Shown: positions 34,180 through 42,148 of the stretch, one piece after another
Position numbering within the stretch: position 1 is the stretch's first letter
Layout of the letters: each line of letters starts with the position of its first letter
NCBI GenBank assembly: GCA_965203195.1
Contig: OZ241860.1
Location: 310,001 to 374,000 of the forward strand
From: Bin87 sp965203195
GTDB taxonomy: Bacteria > Chloroflexota > Dehalococcoidia > Lucifugimonadales > UBA3495
Direction: 5' to 3'
DNA: 64,000 bases
The notes under the pieces: generated by a model
Told to the model about the DNA's origin: nothing
Seen by the model: only the letters and a program-made list of their open reading frames with translations
Databases searched by the model: none
Program-made: the position numbers and the translations under genes

Positions 34180-34785
34180 CTAGTCGCCGTCCACCCGCCG
34201 CCGCAGGGTCAGGATAGTCCATATTCCTACTACCAGGATTGCCGCCATCACCGCCGCCACCCATACCCACTGGATGCGGGCGCCCGGCTCGCCTACCTCC
34301 AGGGGCAGGGCGAAAACTTCCGTGCCCCGTTCCGAGGTTACGGACAGCGCCACATCCCAGGTTCCGGTGACGGCGAAAGGCACATCCACCTCAAAGTAGC
34401 GCCGGGTCTGTTCGTTGAAAACCCGCCGGGGGCCGAAGGACGGCGCTCCCGGCGGCCCGGATGCGGATACCAGCAGCTCAACTTCGGTGTCCCGCAGGGG
34501 GAGCTGATCATCCTGGTCGGCACTGGCGACGCCGGCGTCCGGGGTGGCGGCGAAAACCTGTATGGTAAGATGCGTTTGCGGTATCACCGGGCGGGCGGGA
34601 ATGATGCCCACCAGCACCCGGTAGGGCCCCTGCGTGCGTTCCATAATGACCGTTGCCGTCCCGTTGGCCTCGGCAGGTGCGGCCGTGGCCAGTATTGCCA
34701 GCGGCATCGTGATGACCGCCACTATCGCCGCTATCATTGCGGTGACCGGCGCGTCGGCGGCCGGCAGCAACGCTAATCTATGCAT
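34180..34785 (-). CDS. Secreted/membrane-anchored FixH- or YtkA-like protein
   Basis: A 201-residue protein with a Sec-type signal segment (about residues 14-42, ending ATAAPAEA), an extracytoplasmic beta-rich domain (YRVLVGIIPARPV ... YFEVDVPFAVTGTWDVALSV) and a C-terminal membrane helix (VWVAAVMAAILVVGIWTIL) followed by a basic tail. The beta-sandwich pattern resembles the YtkA/FixH-type domain. It is next to, and co-directional with, the cysteine-cluster membrane protein, so they may form one membrane complex. The ATG at 34785 is preferred over the open frame to 34986. Confidence 0.6.
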   Translation of the reverse strand: MHRLALLPAADAPVTAMIAAIVAVITMPLAILATAAPAEANGTATVIMERTQGPYRVLVGIIPARPVIPQTHLTIQVFAATPDAGVASADQDDQLPLRDTEVELLVSASGPPGAPSFGPRRVFNEQTRRYFEVDVPFAVTGTWDVALSVTSERGTEVFALPLEVGEPGARIQWVWVAAVMAAILVVGIWTILTLRRRVDGD

Positions 34786-35000
34786 CGGTTCCAATTGAGC
34801 GCATCGTCCGAAATTGCCGGCGCCAATATAGCACAGGGCGGACGCCGCTATCAACGCCGGAACGCCGCCCGGGTAGCGTTTCCAATCGGGTGATCTGGCG
34901 TTCCGGGCGTTTGATTGACTTGATTTGATACGCCGGGCATCGTTGGCGGCGACAAGTGCGAGCAAGGCTGGCGCTGGCTCCGGCAAACCAGCCTATCCGG

Positions 35001-35069
35001 GGGGCGTCGTCAAATGCATCTTTCGCTATTACGGCACTACAGCACCAGCCGGAATCTGGAGGCGACGCC
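35001..35069. repeat. Dispersed element copy R3
   Basis: Begins GGGGCGTCGTCAAATGCAT, contains CCAGCCGGAAT at 35045-35055 and ends GGCGACGCC at 35061-35069, which is inverted relative to its first bases. Related to copies at 5895 and 6747. Confidence 0.5.
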
Positions 35070-35226
35070 ATTTCCTACGCATTCGGCTGCCCGGTCGCCC
35101 GGATGCCGGCTCCGGCAGGAGGGACGGACGATTTGAGGACATACCCCGGGGTTTGCGGCGTTGCCGGGAAGCAACAAGCGGGCGTTGACATCCCTTTGCC
35201 CGGCGCATAGACTTGCCAATCGCCAA

Positions 35227-35288
35227 GCATACCCTTCGCCAGGCATACCCTTCGCCAGGCATACCCTTGCCGAGCATACCCTACGGCC
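35227..35288. repeat. 15-16-bp tandem repeat, 4 units, upstream of the TRAP operon
   Basis: GCATACCCTTCGCCAG at 35227-35242 and 35243-35258 are identical. Units at 35259 (GCATACCCTTGCCGA) and 35274 (GCATACCCTACGGCC) are degenerate. The array ends 16 bp before the dctQ start. Unit size and lack of spacers rule out CRISPR. Confidence 0.85.
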
Positions 35289-35304
35289 AACCGGGAGGCG
35301 CAAC

Positions 35305-35976
35305 TTGACCACGCAAGGCAATTCTCTACCCGCAGCGGTTACGATAACGAGGTTCATCCACAGGGTCGACGGCGGGCTGGACTGGGTTTATCGCGTGTTC
35401 GGCTACATCTGCGGCACGCTGCTGCTGCTGCTGGGGATTTACATCACCTACCAGGTGATTGTCCGCAAGCTGGGCGGGCCGGTGCTGGGGAACCAGGAGC
35501 TGGTGGGCGGGTACATCCTGGCCTTTGCCGGCACCTGGGCGTTTTCCTACTCGCTGCGGACGGGTTCCCATGTCCGCATTGACATCCTGTTGCCCCTGTT
35601 CTCGCGTATTCACCCCTACCTGCGCTCTACGGCGGACTGGCTGGCGCTGGCGTCGGTGGGCTTTTTCGGGCTGATTACGGCCATCAAGTCCTGGGAGGAA
35701 GTGGCGGAATCGCGCTGCATCCGCACCAATTCCGAGGGGATGTGCGAACCGGCGCTGGCGAATACCTACCTGATTGGCAATTTCCTGCCGGAGCTGTGGA
35801 TGTTCCAGATGATTGTCGCCGTGGGCTTTACGATGCTGGCGTTCACGGCGTTCCAGTGGATGCTGTCTATGCTGGTGCGGGGTCTGCTGGAAATCTGGCA
35901 CAAGCAGCAGGGCGGCGATGTGAGCGAGCTGGCGCCGCCGGCCGCCGTTGACGAAGGCGGCGCGTCCGGCGTCTAG
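35305..35976 (+). CDS. dctQ: TRAP transporter small permease
   Basis: A 223-residue DctQ-type subunit with four predicted membrane helices (about residues 28-50, 63-85, 105-127, 155-185) and the family segment TGSHVRIDILLPLFS. It is longer than typical (about 170-190 residues) because of an extramembrane loop with two cysteines (ESRCIRTNSEGMCEPA). The TTG at 35305, preceded by GGGAGGCG, gives a sensible N-terminus. DctQ pairs with DctM for Na+-coupled uptake of organic acids. The dctM gene follows after about 90 nt. Confidence 0.88.
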   Translation: MTTQGNSLPAAVTITRFIHRVDGGLDWVYRVFGYICGTLLLLLGIYITYQVIVRKLGGPVLGNQELVGGYILAFAGTWAFSYSLRTGSHVRIDILLPLFSRIHPYLRSTADWLALASVGFFGLITAIKSWEEVAESRCIRTNSEGMCEPALANTYLIGNFLPELWMFQMIVAVGFTMLAFTAFQWMLSMLVRGLLEIWHKQQGGDVSELAPPAAVDEGGASGV

Positions 35977-36065
35977 CCGCCCGTCCGAACCTGATTGAAT
36001 CGCAATCCGGCCGGCCCCGGCCCTGATCGGGGAAGGCCGACTACCGCGCGGAGGTCACGACCAAA

Positions 36066-37889
36066 ATGGCAATCATCACCGCATTCAGCATGATGGGGGT
36101 TTTCTTTCTCGTTGGCCTTTATGTCGCCGGCGCGCTGGGCGTGCTGTCGCTGGTGATGATGGAAGCGTTTTCCGACGCGCCGCTGTGGAACATCCTGGGC
36201 AACAAGGCGTGGGAGAGCAACACGAACTTTATCCTGGTGGCGGTGCCGCTGTTTCTGCTGATGGGGGAGCTGATGCTGCGTTCCGGGATGGGGGAGCGGA
36301 TGTACGCGGCGCTGTCCCGGTGGTTGGTGTTTCTGCCCGGCGGCCTGCTGCATACGAACATTGCTTCGTGCGCGGTGTTCGCGGCCTGTTCCGGTTCCAG
36401 CGTGGCGACTTCGGCGACCATCAGCCGGGTGTCGCTGCCGTCTTTCCGGCAGCGGGGTTACAGCGAGCGGCTGGTTATCGGGTCGCTGGCGGCGGGCGGC
36501 ACGCTGGGAATTCTGATTCCGCCCAGCATCGGGCTGATTATTTTCGGGGTGCTGGTAGAGGAATCCATCGGGCGGCTGTATATGGGCGGGTTTCTGCCGG
36601 GTTTCCTGCTGGCGTTCACGATGATTGTGATGATGGTGGTGACTTCCATCATCTTTCCGCGCACGGCGCCGATGGACGAGGAAATAAAGCGGCTGTACCG
36701 GGCCTGGTTTCACGGGGCGGGCATCCGACGGTACACGGCGGAGCAGCAGGAGACGATGCGGCGGGAGCAGGCGGCGGGGGTGGGCATAGACGACCGTACG
36801 ATGCTGTCATACGGGGAGGCGGTGAGCGAATGGCTGCGGATACTGGGGCGCGCCGTGGTGGGAATGGCGGCCATCATTCCGGTGCTGATTATCATCGTGG
36901 TGGTGCTGGGTTCCATTTACACGGGCTGGGCCACGCCTACGGAGGCGGCCGCGCTGGGGGTGTTCGGAGCGCTGGTGGTGGCCATCGCCAACGAACTGTT
37001 CAAAAAGATTCAGGGCATCTACGCCGAGTGGGGCGACTCGGTGCGGGGCATCCGGCATATGCTGCTGGACGCCATTATCTCCACGGTGCGGACTTCCTCG
37101 ATGATTATGCTCATTGTGATGGCGGCGTTCACCTTGAGCTTCGCCTTTGCGCGGCTGGGCATATCGTCGGACATTTCGGAATGGATTACCGGGTTGAATC
37201 TGAACGCCTTGCAGTTCGTCATCATCCTGGTGTTTTTCTACCTGCTGCTGGGCACCTTTATGGAAAGCTTCGCCATGCTGGTGACCACCATTCCGATTCT
37301 GACGCCGTCGCTGGAGGCGGTGGGCGTGGACCTGGTGTGGTTCGGCATCATTATGGTGATTCTGGTGGAGGCGGCGCTCATCAGCCCGCCGGAGGGGATC
37401 AACCTGTACATACTGCATGGGGTGCGGCAGGATGTTGACCAACAGATGGCGGAACAGACGGCGGCGGCGCAGGAGGTGTTACGAGAAAGCACCATTACGG
37501 ATGTGTACATCGGCGTGCTGCCCTTTATGGGGTGTATGGCGGTGGTGATTGCGCTGCTGTTCGCCTTCCCGGACATTGCGCTGTGGGCGCCGTGCGTCAT
37601 CTACGATACTCCAGGCAACCACTTTGCGCTGGCGGACATTGCCAGGTCGGCCGGCGCTGCCCCTGAAGCGCTTGATCAGATTGGACGGGAAGCGATGCTC
37701 GAGAAGGATGAGCAGATGCGGTTCCGGGATCTGATCGACTTGACAATAACGCAGAGTGGGAGTCCGGCGCTGGCGCAGCTGGGGACGGAGGGCATACAGG
37801 ACCAGATACGGGCTGCCGCCGGGGATTCGTCGCTCTGGGAAAATGTGCGATACTGCTCGTCGGAGTTCCGGCCCCGGGCCTACCAGTAG
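36066..37889 (+). CDS. dctM: TRAP transporter large permease with C-terminal extension
   Basis: A 607-residue DctM-type permease. The family core shows VAVPLFLLMGELMLRSGMGERMY, AACSGSSVATSATISRVSLP and GGTLGILIPPSIGLIIFGVLVEESIGRLYMGGFLPG, with about 12 membrane helices. Typical DctM is about 430 residues. Here a hydrophilic loop near residues 205-250 and a C-terminal extension after about residue 455 (one more helix, then a 90-residue soluble tail with cysteines) add length. No DctP binding protein is near, so the substrate cannot be guessed. Confidence 0.9.
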   Translation: MAIITAFSMMGVFFLVGLYVAGALGVLSLVMMEAFSDAPLWNILGNKAWESNTNFILVAVPLFLLMGELMLRSGMGERMYAALSRWLVFLPGGLLHTNIASCAVFAACSGSSVATSATISRVSLPSFRQRGYSERLVIGSLAAGGTLGILIPPSIGLIIFGVLVEESIGRLYMGGFLPGFLLAFTMIVMMVVTSIIFPRTAPMDEEIKRLYRAWFHGAGIRRYTAEQQETMRREQAAGVGIDDRTMLSYGEAVSEWLRILGRAVVGMAAIIPVLIIIVVVLGSIYTGWATPTEAAALGVFGALVVAIANELFKKIQGIYAEWGDSVRGIRHMLLDAIISTVRTSSMIMLIVMAAFTLSFAFARLGISSDISEWITGLNLNALQFVIILVFFYLLLGTFMESFAMLVTTIPILTPSLEAVGVDLVWFGIIMVILVEAALISPPEGINLYILHGVRQDVDQQMAEQTAAAQEVLRESTITDVYIGVLPFMGCMAVVIALLFAFPDIALWAPCVIYDTPGNHFALADIARSAGAAPEALDQIGREAMLEKDEQMRFRDLIDLTITQSGSPALAQLGTEGIQDQIRAAAGDSSLWENVRYCSSEFRPRAYQ

Positions 37890-38023
37890 GGCGCGTTGGG
37901 GACGGGGGCGGATGGCCTTGAACGGCTATGCCCCCGCAGTGCCGGATGCGCCTCTGTCGCACAATGCCCAAACGACAGGGGCGCAATTTCTTTTGGCCGC
38001 TTGGATTTGCCGGGCAGGAGGTT

Positions 38024-38509
38024 ATGGTGAAGTACCGGGTTTTGTTGCGTAAAGAGTACGCCGGCGGGTACACCGCCTTTTGTCCCGGCTGGCCCGACAG
38101 CGAAGCGCAGGGGGCCACCGTGGTCGAAGCCCTGGACAACATCAAGCCGGAGATCGGCGCTGCGGTCTCCGCGCGGGAAGGGCTGTTCTGGCAGGATAAC
38201 GGGGGCGACGAATATCTGCGCGAGGTGGATGTCGCCGTTGGCGAGCGGCTGGACGCAGGGCGCGGGGGTTCTGCGATGCGCTACCCGATTCGGGTGGTCA
38301 AGCATTCCGAGGGTTATGCCGTTTTCTGTCCGATGCTGCCCGGCTGCAATTCCCAGGGCGGCAGTATGGATGAGGCGCTGGAGAACATCCAAATCGCCAT
38401 TCGGGAATGGCTTATTTTCGCCCAGGAGATACTGCTGCTGGGCAAGCCGGACATTGAACTCATCGAGGTTGCCGAGGATGACGATTGCGCGCGGGCGGCG
38501 GCTGTCTAG
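38024..38509 (+). CDS. Tandem double-HicB-like antitoxin-fold protein
   Basis: A 161-residue protein made of two HicB-like units. Unit 1 (about residues 1-50: YRVLLRKEYAGGYTAFCPGWP, SEAQGATVVEALDNI) and unit 2 (about 88-140: IRVVKHSEGYAVFCPMLPG, NSQGGSMDEALENIQIAI) share the YxxxCPxxPGxxxxGxxxxEAxxNI pattern of the HicB partial RNase H fold. There is no C-terminal DNA-binding domain and no HicA toxin gene beside it. The ATG at 38024 follows GCAGGAGGT. It may be a stand-alone HicB-family protein rather than an antitoxin. Confidence 0.82.
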   Translation: MVKYRVLLRKEYAGGYTAFCPGWPDSEAQGATVVEALDNIKPEIGAAVSAREGLFWQDNGGDEYLREVDVAVGERLDAGRGGSAMRYPIRVVKHSEGYAVFCPMLPGCNSQGGSMDEALENIQIAIREWLIFAQEILLLGKPDIELIEVAEDDDCARAAAV

Positions 38510-38586
38510 CTATGCCCGGGCTTCCCGGCGTTAACCACCGGGCGCGATGGCAGCGTTTCTTTCTGGGCGGTTTAGCAATAAGATCG

Positions 38587-38650
38587 TCACTCCGGCGAAA
38601 GCCCGGAGTCCAGTAGAAACGCCTGGATTCCGGCGCCAGCCGGAATGACG
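38587..38650. repeat. REP-like palindromic element
   Basis: Two hairpins, ACTCCGG/CCGGAGT (38589-38609) and ATTCCGGC/GCCGGAAT (38627-38646), are themselves arranged as an inverted pair ending in GTCA and TGAC. This is the form of the widespread GTCATTCCGGC-type dispersed bacterial repeats. It lies between the HicB gene and the nucleotidyltransferase gene. Confidence 0.8.
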
Positions 38651-38742
38651 GGCAAATATCAAACTACCCGATTGGAAACGCTACCTACCCCGCCGGGCTT
38701 ATTGACCCCGGGCGGGATGGGCATTAGCATACCGTATTGATT

Positions 38743-39483
38743 ATGTACGCCCTGATTCTGGCCGGCGGGAAGGGGGAGCGGCTGCGTCCGCTCACCGACC
38801 GCCTGCCCAAACCGATGATACCCGTGGCGGGTCGGCCCATCCTCCGGCGGCAGGTTTGCTGGCTGCGGGCCGCCGGCGTGACCGATGTCATCTTTCTGAT
38901 TGGGCACCGGGGGGATGCGGTGAAGGATTATTTCGGGGACGGCGGACAGTACGGCATCCGCGCCCACTACAGCGTGGAACGGTCGCCCCTGGGGCGGGGC
39001 GGGGCGCTGCGGCAGGGGCTGGGGATGCTGCCAGCGGGCTATGAAGCGCCGGCGCTGGCCCTGAACGGCGACATCATCACCGATGCCGACCCGGGCGTCC
39101 TGCTGGATGATTACGCCGCCCGGCGGGCCGTCAACCCGGGCCACCTGGCGACTATCCTCACCGTGCCGATGACCAGTCCCTACGGCATTGTTGACACCGA
39201 TGAGGCCGGCTTGGTGCGGCGGTTCCGCGAAAAGACGCCGCTGCCCTATGCCATCAACGGGGGCGTGTATGCGCTGCACCCCGCCATCGCGGAGCTGCTG
39301 CCGGAGAGGGGCGACCATGAGGTCAGCACTTTTCCGGCGCTGGCCGAAGCCGGCGGGATGTCGGCGGCGCCGGCCGCGCCGGGCGTTTTCTGGCGCAGCG
39401 TGGACTCGTTCAAAGACCTGCGGGAAGCGGAGGAATATATCGCCGCCGGCCAGCCGGCGGCAGGCGGCGGGACGGCACTATGA
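38743..39483 (+). CDS. Sugar-1-phosphate nucleotidyltransferase
   Basis: A 246-residue NTP-transferase. It has the signature YALILAGGKGERLRPLTDRLPKPMIPVAGRPIL at the N-terminus (given here as one family block: LAGGKGERLRPLT and PKPMIPV), the metal-binding GD in LALNGDIITD near residue 107, and a sugar-site INGGVYALHP region. Relatives make dTDP-glucose, GDP-mannose or related sugar nucleotides, and the short length lacks the hexapeptide domain. The ATG at 38743 is preferred over TTG at 38737. Its stop overlaps the moxR-like start by four bases. Confidence 0.85.
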   Translation: MYALILAGGKGERLRPLTDRLPKPMIPVAGRPILRRQVCWLRAAGVTDVIFLIGHRGDAVKDYFGDGGQYGIRAHYSVERSPLGRGGALRQGLGMLPAGYEAPALALNGDIITDADPGVLLDDYAARRAVNPGHLATILTVPMTSPYGIVDTDEAGLVRRFREKTPLPYAINGGVYALHPAIAELLPERGDHEVSTFPALAEAGGMSAAPAAPGVFWRSVDSFKDLREAEEYIAAGQPAAGGGTAL

Positions 39484-40478
39484 CGACCATTGCCACGGCA
39501 GGCGCGGCGACCGCCGGGACGACCGCTGCCACCGCCGCCGAAACCGCCCGCATTGCGGACGCCGCCGCCGCCATCCGGGACAACATACAGCGGGCCATTG
39601 TGGGCAAGGCTGAGGTTATTGAGCATACCCTGGCGGCCCTGTTCAGCGCGGGCCACATTCTGATTGAGGATGTTCCGGGCATTGGCAAGACGACGCTGGC
39701 CCGGGCGCTGGCGCGTTCGCTGGACTGCGATTTCAGCCGTATCCAGTTCACGCCCGATTTGATGCCGTCGGACATTACCGGCATCAACTACTACAACCAG
39801 CACAGCGGGCAGTTTGAGTTTCGCCCCGGCCCGGTCATTTCTCAAATTGTGCTGGCGGACGAAATCAACCGGGCTACGCCCCGCACCCAGTCGGCGCTGC
39901 TGGAGGCGATGGGGGAAAGGCAGGTTACGGTGGACCAAAACACGCTGCCGCTGCCGGCGCCGTTTCTGGTCATCGCCACGCAGAACCCGGTTGAGCTGGA
40001 GGGGACTTTTCCGCTGCCGGAAGCTCAGATTGACCGCTTTCTGCTGCGGTTGAGCCTGGGCTACCCATCGGAAACGGATGAAGTGAGGATGCTGGAGCGG
40101 TTTGAGGACGCCGACCCGCTGGGGGAGCTGGAGCCGGTGGTGGCGGCGGAGGATGTGCTGGTGATACAGCGTCTGGTGCGGCGGGTTTATGTGGCGCCGC
40201 CGTTGCGGAGCTACCTGGCGCGGGTGGCGCGCGCCACGCGGGAGCATCCCGATGTGGAGCTGGGGGCCAGCCCGCGCGCCACGCTGGGGCTGTACCGGGG
40301 GGCGCAGGCGCTGGCGGCGATACGGGGGCAGGAGTATGTGACGCCCGATGACATCAAGACGCTGGCCGGGCCGGCGCTGGCGCACCGGGTGATACTGAAA
40401 AGCCTGGCGCGGCTGCGGGAACGGACGCAGAGTTCGGTAATTTCCGAGGCGCTGGCGGAGCAGGAAGTGCCGGTGTGA
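39480..40478 (+). CDS. MoxR-family AAA+ ATPase
   Basis: A 332-residue MoxR ATPase. After an Ala/Thr-rich start come AIVGKAEVIEHTLAAL, Walker A EDVPGIGKTTLARAL near residue 63, Walker B IVLADEINRATPRTQSALLEAM near residue 122, sensor 1 ATQNPVELEGTFPLPEAQIDRF and the C-terminal lid with a sensor 2 Arg (ASPRATLGLYRGAQA). MoxR proteins act as chaperones for metal insertion or VWA-domain complexes. The usual DUF58/VWA partners are absent here; instead the gene is coupled to a nucleotidyltransferase. Confidence 0.93.
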   Translation: MTTIATAGAATAGTTAATAAETARIADAAAAIRDNIQRAIVGKAEVIEHTLAALFSAGHILIEDVPGIGKTTLARALARSLDCDFSRIQFTPDLMPSDITGINYYNQHSGQFEFRPGPVISQIVLADEINRATPRTQSALLEAMGERQVTVDQNTLPLPAPFLVIATQNPVELEGTFPLPEAQIDRFLLRLSLGYPSETDEVRMLERFEDADPLGELEPVVAAEDVLVIQRLVRRVYVAPPLRSYLARVARATREHPDVELGASPRATLGLYRGAQALAAIRGQEYVTPDDIKTLAGPALAHRVILKSLARLRERTQSSVISEALAEQEVPV

Positions 40479-40570
40479 GCCGGCGTAGCAATGCGCGGTG
40501 GGCGGTTTGATTTATTGCGCCGGCCTGCTTACAATTAGGGCCAGGACAACCCCGCGAGGAGAATGCAGTT

Positions 40571-40801
40571 TTGACCACCGCAGAGCAGCCCGCAATTATC
40601 CTTTATACGCACCCGGACTGCCCTTTTTCGGCGCAGGCCAAGATGCACTACCGCCGGCAGCGGACGCCGTACACGGAGATTGATGTCGCCAAGCAGCCCG
40701 ACCAGGTGCCGGCCCTGCTGGAATTGTCCGGGGGGGAACGGGTGACGCCGGTGATTGTGGAAAACGGCGTGGTTACCATCGGCTTTCAGGGCGGGTTTTG
40801 A
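40571..40801 (+). CDS. Glutaredoxin-like protein with CPFS motif
   Basis: A 76-residue thioredoxin-fold protein. The N-terminal strand IILYTHPDCPFSAQAKMHYRR carries the redox cysteine in C-P-F-S (monothiol-type, second Cys replaced by Ser). YTEIDVAKQPDQV is the next strand, and the cis-proline is in VTPVIVENG, with a GFQGGF ending as in glutaredoxins (GGxxG). The TTG start at 40571 follows GAGGAGAA. Likely a small cytosolic glutathione- or thiol-dependent redox protein. Confidence 0.8.
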   Translation: MTTAEQPAIILYTHPDCPFSAQAKMHYRRQRTPYTEIDVAKQPDQVPALLELSGGERVTPVIVENGVVTIGFQGGF

Positions 40802-40972
40802 GACTTCTAGGCCACCGCCGGGGCCGTGCGTCCCGCCGTATCCCCATCGTATTTCCGGCCGGCCCGTCAGGGCCGGCACAGCCGGCAGCCGGGTGGGGGC
40901 TATGGCGTTCCGGCTCCGGGGCGCCATAACGCCGCAATTTTGAAAAAACCCCGAATTGGAGGCAAATTGCCC

Positions 40973-41001
40973 TTGCATCGGGGGAACTGGTGTGCTACCA
41001 T
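40973..41001 (+). promoter_or_regulatory. Candidate recA promoter
   Basis: TTGCAT (40973-40978), a 17-bp spacer and TACCAT (40996-41001) with an extended TG one base before it. The -10 ends 37 bp before the recA ATG. No clear LexA-type palindrome was seen. Confidence 0.45.
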
Positions 41002-41038
41002 TGCCGCAATGACAAAACATTCGTGCGGAGGTTGACCA

Positions 41039-42145
41039 ATGCCCATTGACCCGTCCGTCCTCAAACTGGACAAGGACAAGCTGGCGGCCCTGGAGCTTGC
41101 TCTGGGGCGCATCGAGAAAGACCACGGCAAGGGGTCGGTGATGCGCGGGAACGAGCAGGTGGCGCATCTGATTACCAACGCCATCCCCACCGGGTCGCTG
41201 TCGCTGGACCTGGCGCTGGGGGTGGGGGGATTGCCGCGGGGCCGGGTCACGGAAATTTACGGCAGCGAGTCGGCCGGCAAATCCACGCTGGCCATTCATA
41301 TTATGACGGAGACGCAGCGTCTGGGCGGGCTGGCGGCGTACATTGACGCCGAACACGCCCTGGATCCCCAGTACGCCACCAACTGCGGGCTGGACATTGA
41401 CAGCCTGCTGATTTCGCAGCCCGATTCCGCCGAGCAGGCCCTGGACATTACCGAAAAGCTGGTGAGCAGCGGCGCCATCGATTCCGTCATCATTGACAGC
41501 GTGGCCGCCCTGGTTCCGCAGGCGGAAATTGAGGGGGATATGGGGGATGTTCATGTGGGGATGCAGGCGCGGCTGATGTCGCAGGCGCTGCGGAAGCTGA
41601 CGGCGGCCATCAACCGTTCCCGCACGGCCGTGGTGTTCATCAACCAGATTCGGGAGAAAATCGGGGTCAGCTACGGCAGCCCGGAAGTTACCCCCGGCGG
41701 GCGGGCGCTGAAGTTTTACAGCTCGGTGCGGATTGACCTGCGCCGTAGCGAATCCCTGAAGCAGGGTTCCGAAATTATCGGCAGCCGGGTGCGGGCGCGG
41801 ATTGTCAAGAACAAGGTAGCGGCGCCTTTTCGGGTGGCCGAGTTTGACATTATGTTCAACCAGGGCATCAGCAAGATGGGGGACCTGCTGGACATTGGCG
41901 TGAACCGGGGCATTGTCAAAAAGGCGGGCGCCTACTACTCGTATGGCGACACCAGGCTGGGGCAGGGGCGGGAGAACGCCAAGAATTTCCTGACCGAGCG
42001 CAGCGACGTGGCCGAGACTATTGAGGCACTGATACGGGGCGAAGAGACGGACGACATTCCGCCGGATGACGCCGCCGGCGCTGTCGCCAAGTCGGCGGGC
42101 GGCGCGGCGCAGATCGCGGATGCCGCCGCCGTCAGCCTGAACTAA
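41039..42145 (+). CDS. recA: Recombinase A
   Basis: A 368-residue RecA, the strand-exchange protein and SOS co-protease. It has the N-terminal KLAALELALGRIEKDHGKGSVMR, Walker A YGSESAGKSTLAIHIM near residue 71, Walker B VIIDSVAALVPQAEIEGD, loop L1 and L2 regions (VHVGMQARLMSQALRKLTA; INQIREKIGVSYGSPEVTPGG), and an acidic C-terminus followed by an Ala-rich tail. GGAGGTTGACC precedes the ATG. recX starts 3 nt after the stop. Confidence 0.97.
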   Translation: MPIDPSVLKLDKDKLAALELALGRIEKDHGKGSVMRGNEQVAHLITNAIPTGSLSLDLALGVGGLPRGRVTEIYGSESAGKSTLAIHIMTETQRLGGLAAYIDAEHALDPQYATNCGLDIDSLLISQPDSAEQALDITEKLVSSGAIDSVIIDSVAALVPQAEIEGDMGDVHVGMQARLMSQALRKLTAAINRSRTAVVFINQIREKIGVSYGSPEVTPGGRALKFYSSVRIDLRRSESLKQGSEIIGSRVRARIVKNKVAAPFRVAEFDIMFNQGISKMGDLLDIGVNRGIVKKAGAYYSYGDTRLGQGRENAKNFLTERSDVAETIEALIRGEETDDIPPDDAAGAVAKSAGGAAQIADAAAVSLN

Positions 42146-42148
42146 CCG

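Noticed and set aside
35227..35288. Possible CRISPR array
   Set aside because: Units are 15-16 bp, contiguous without unique spacers and degenerate; no cas genes in the window.
40939..41038. LexA/SOS box upstream of recA
   Set aside because: No convincing palindrome of the GAACnnnnGTTC or CTGT-type form; only a plausible promoter was seen.
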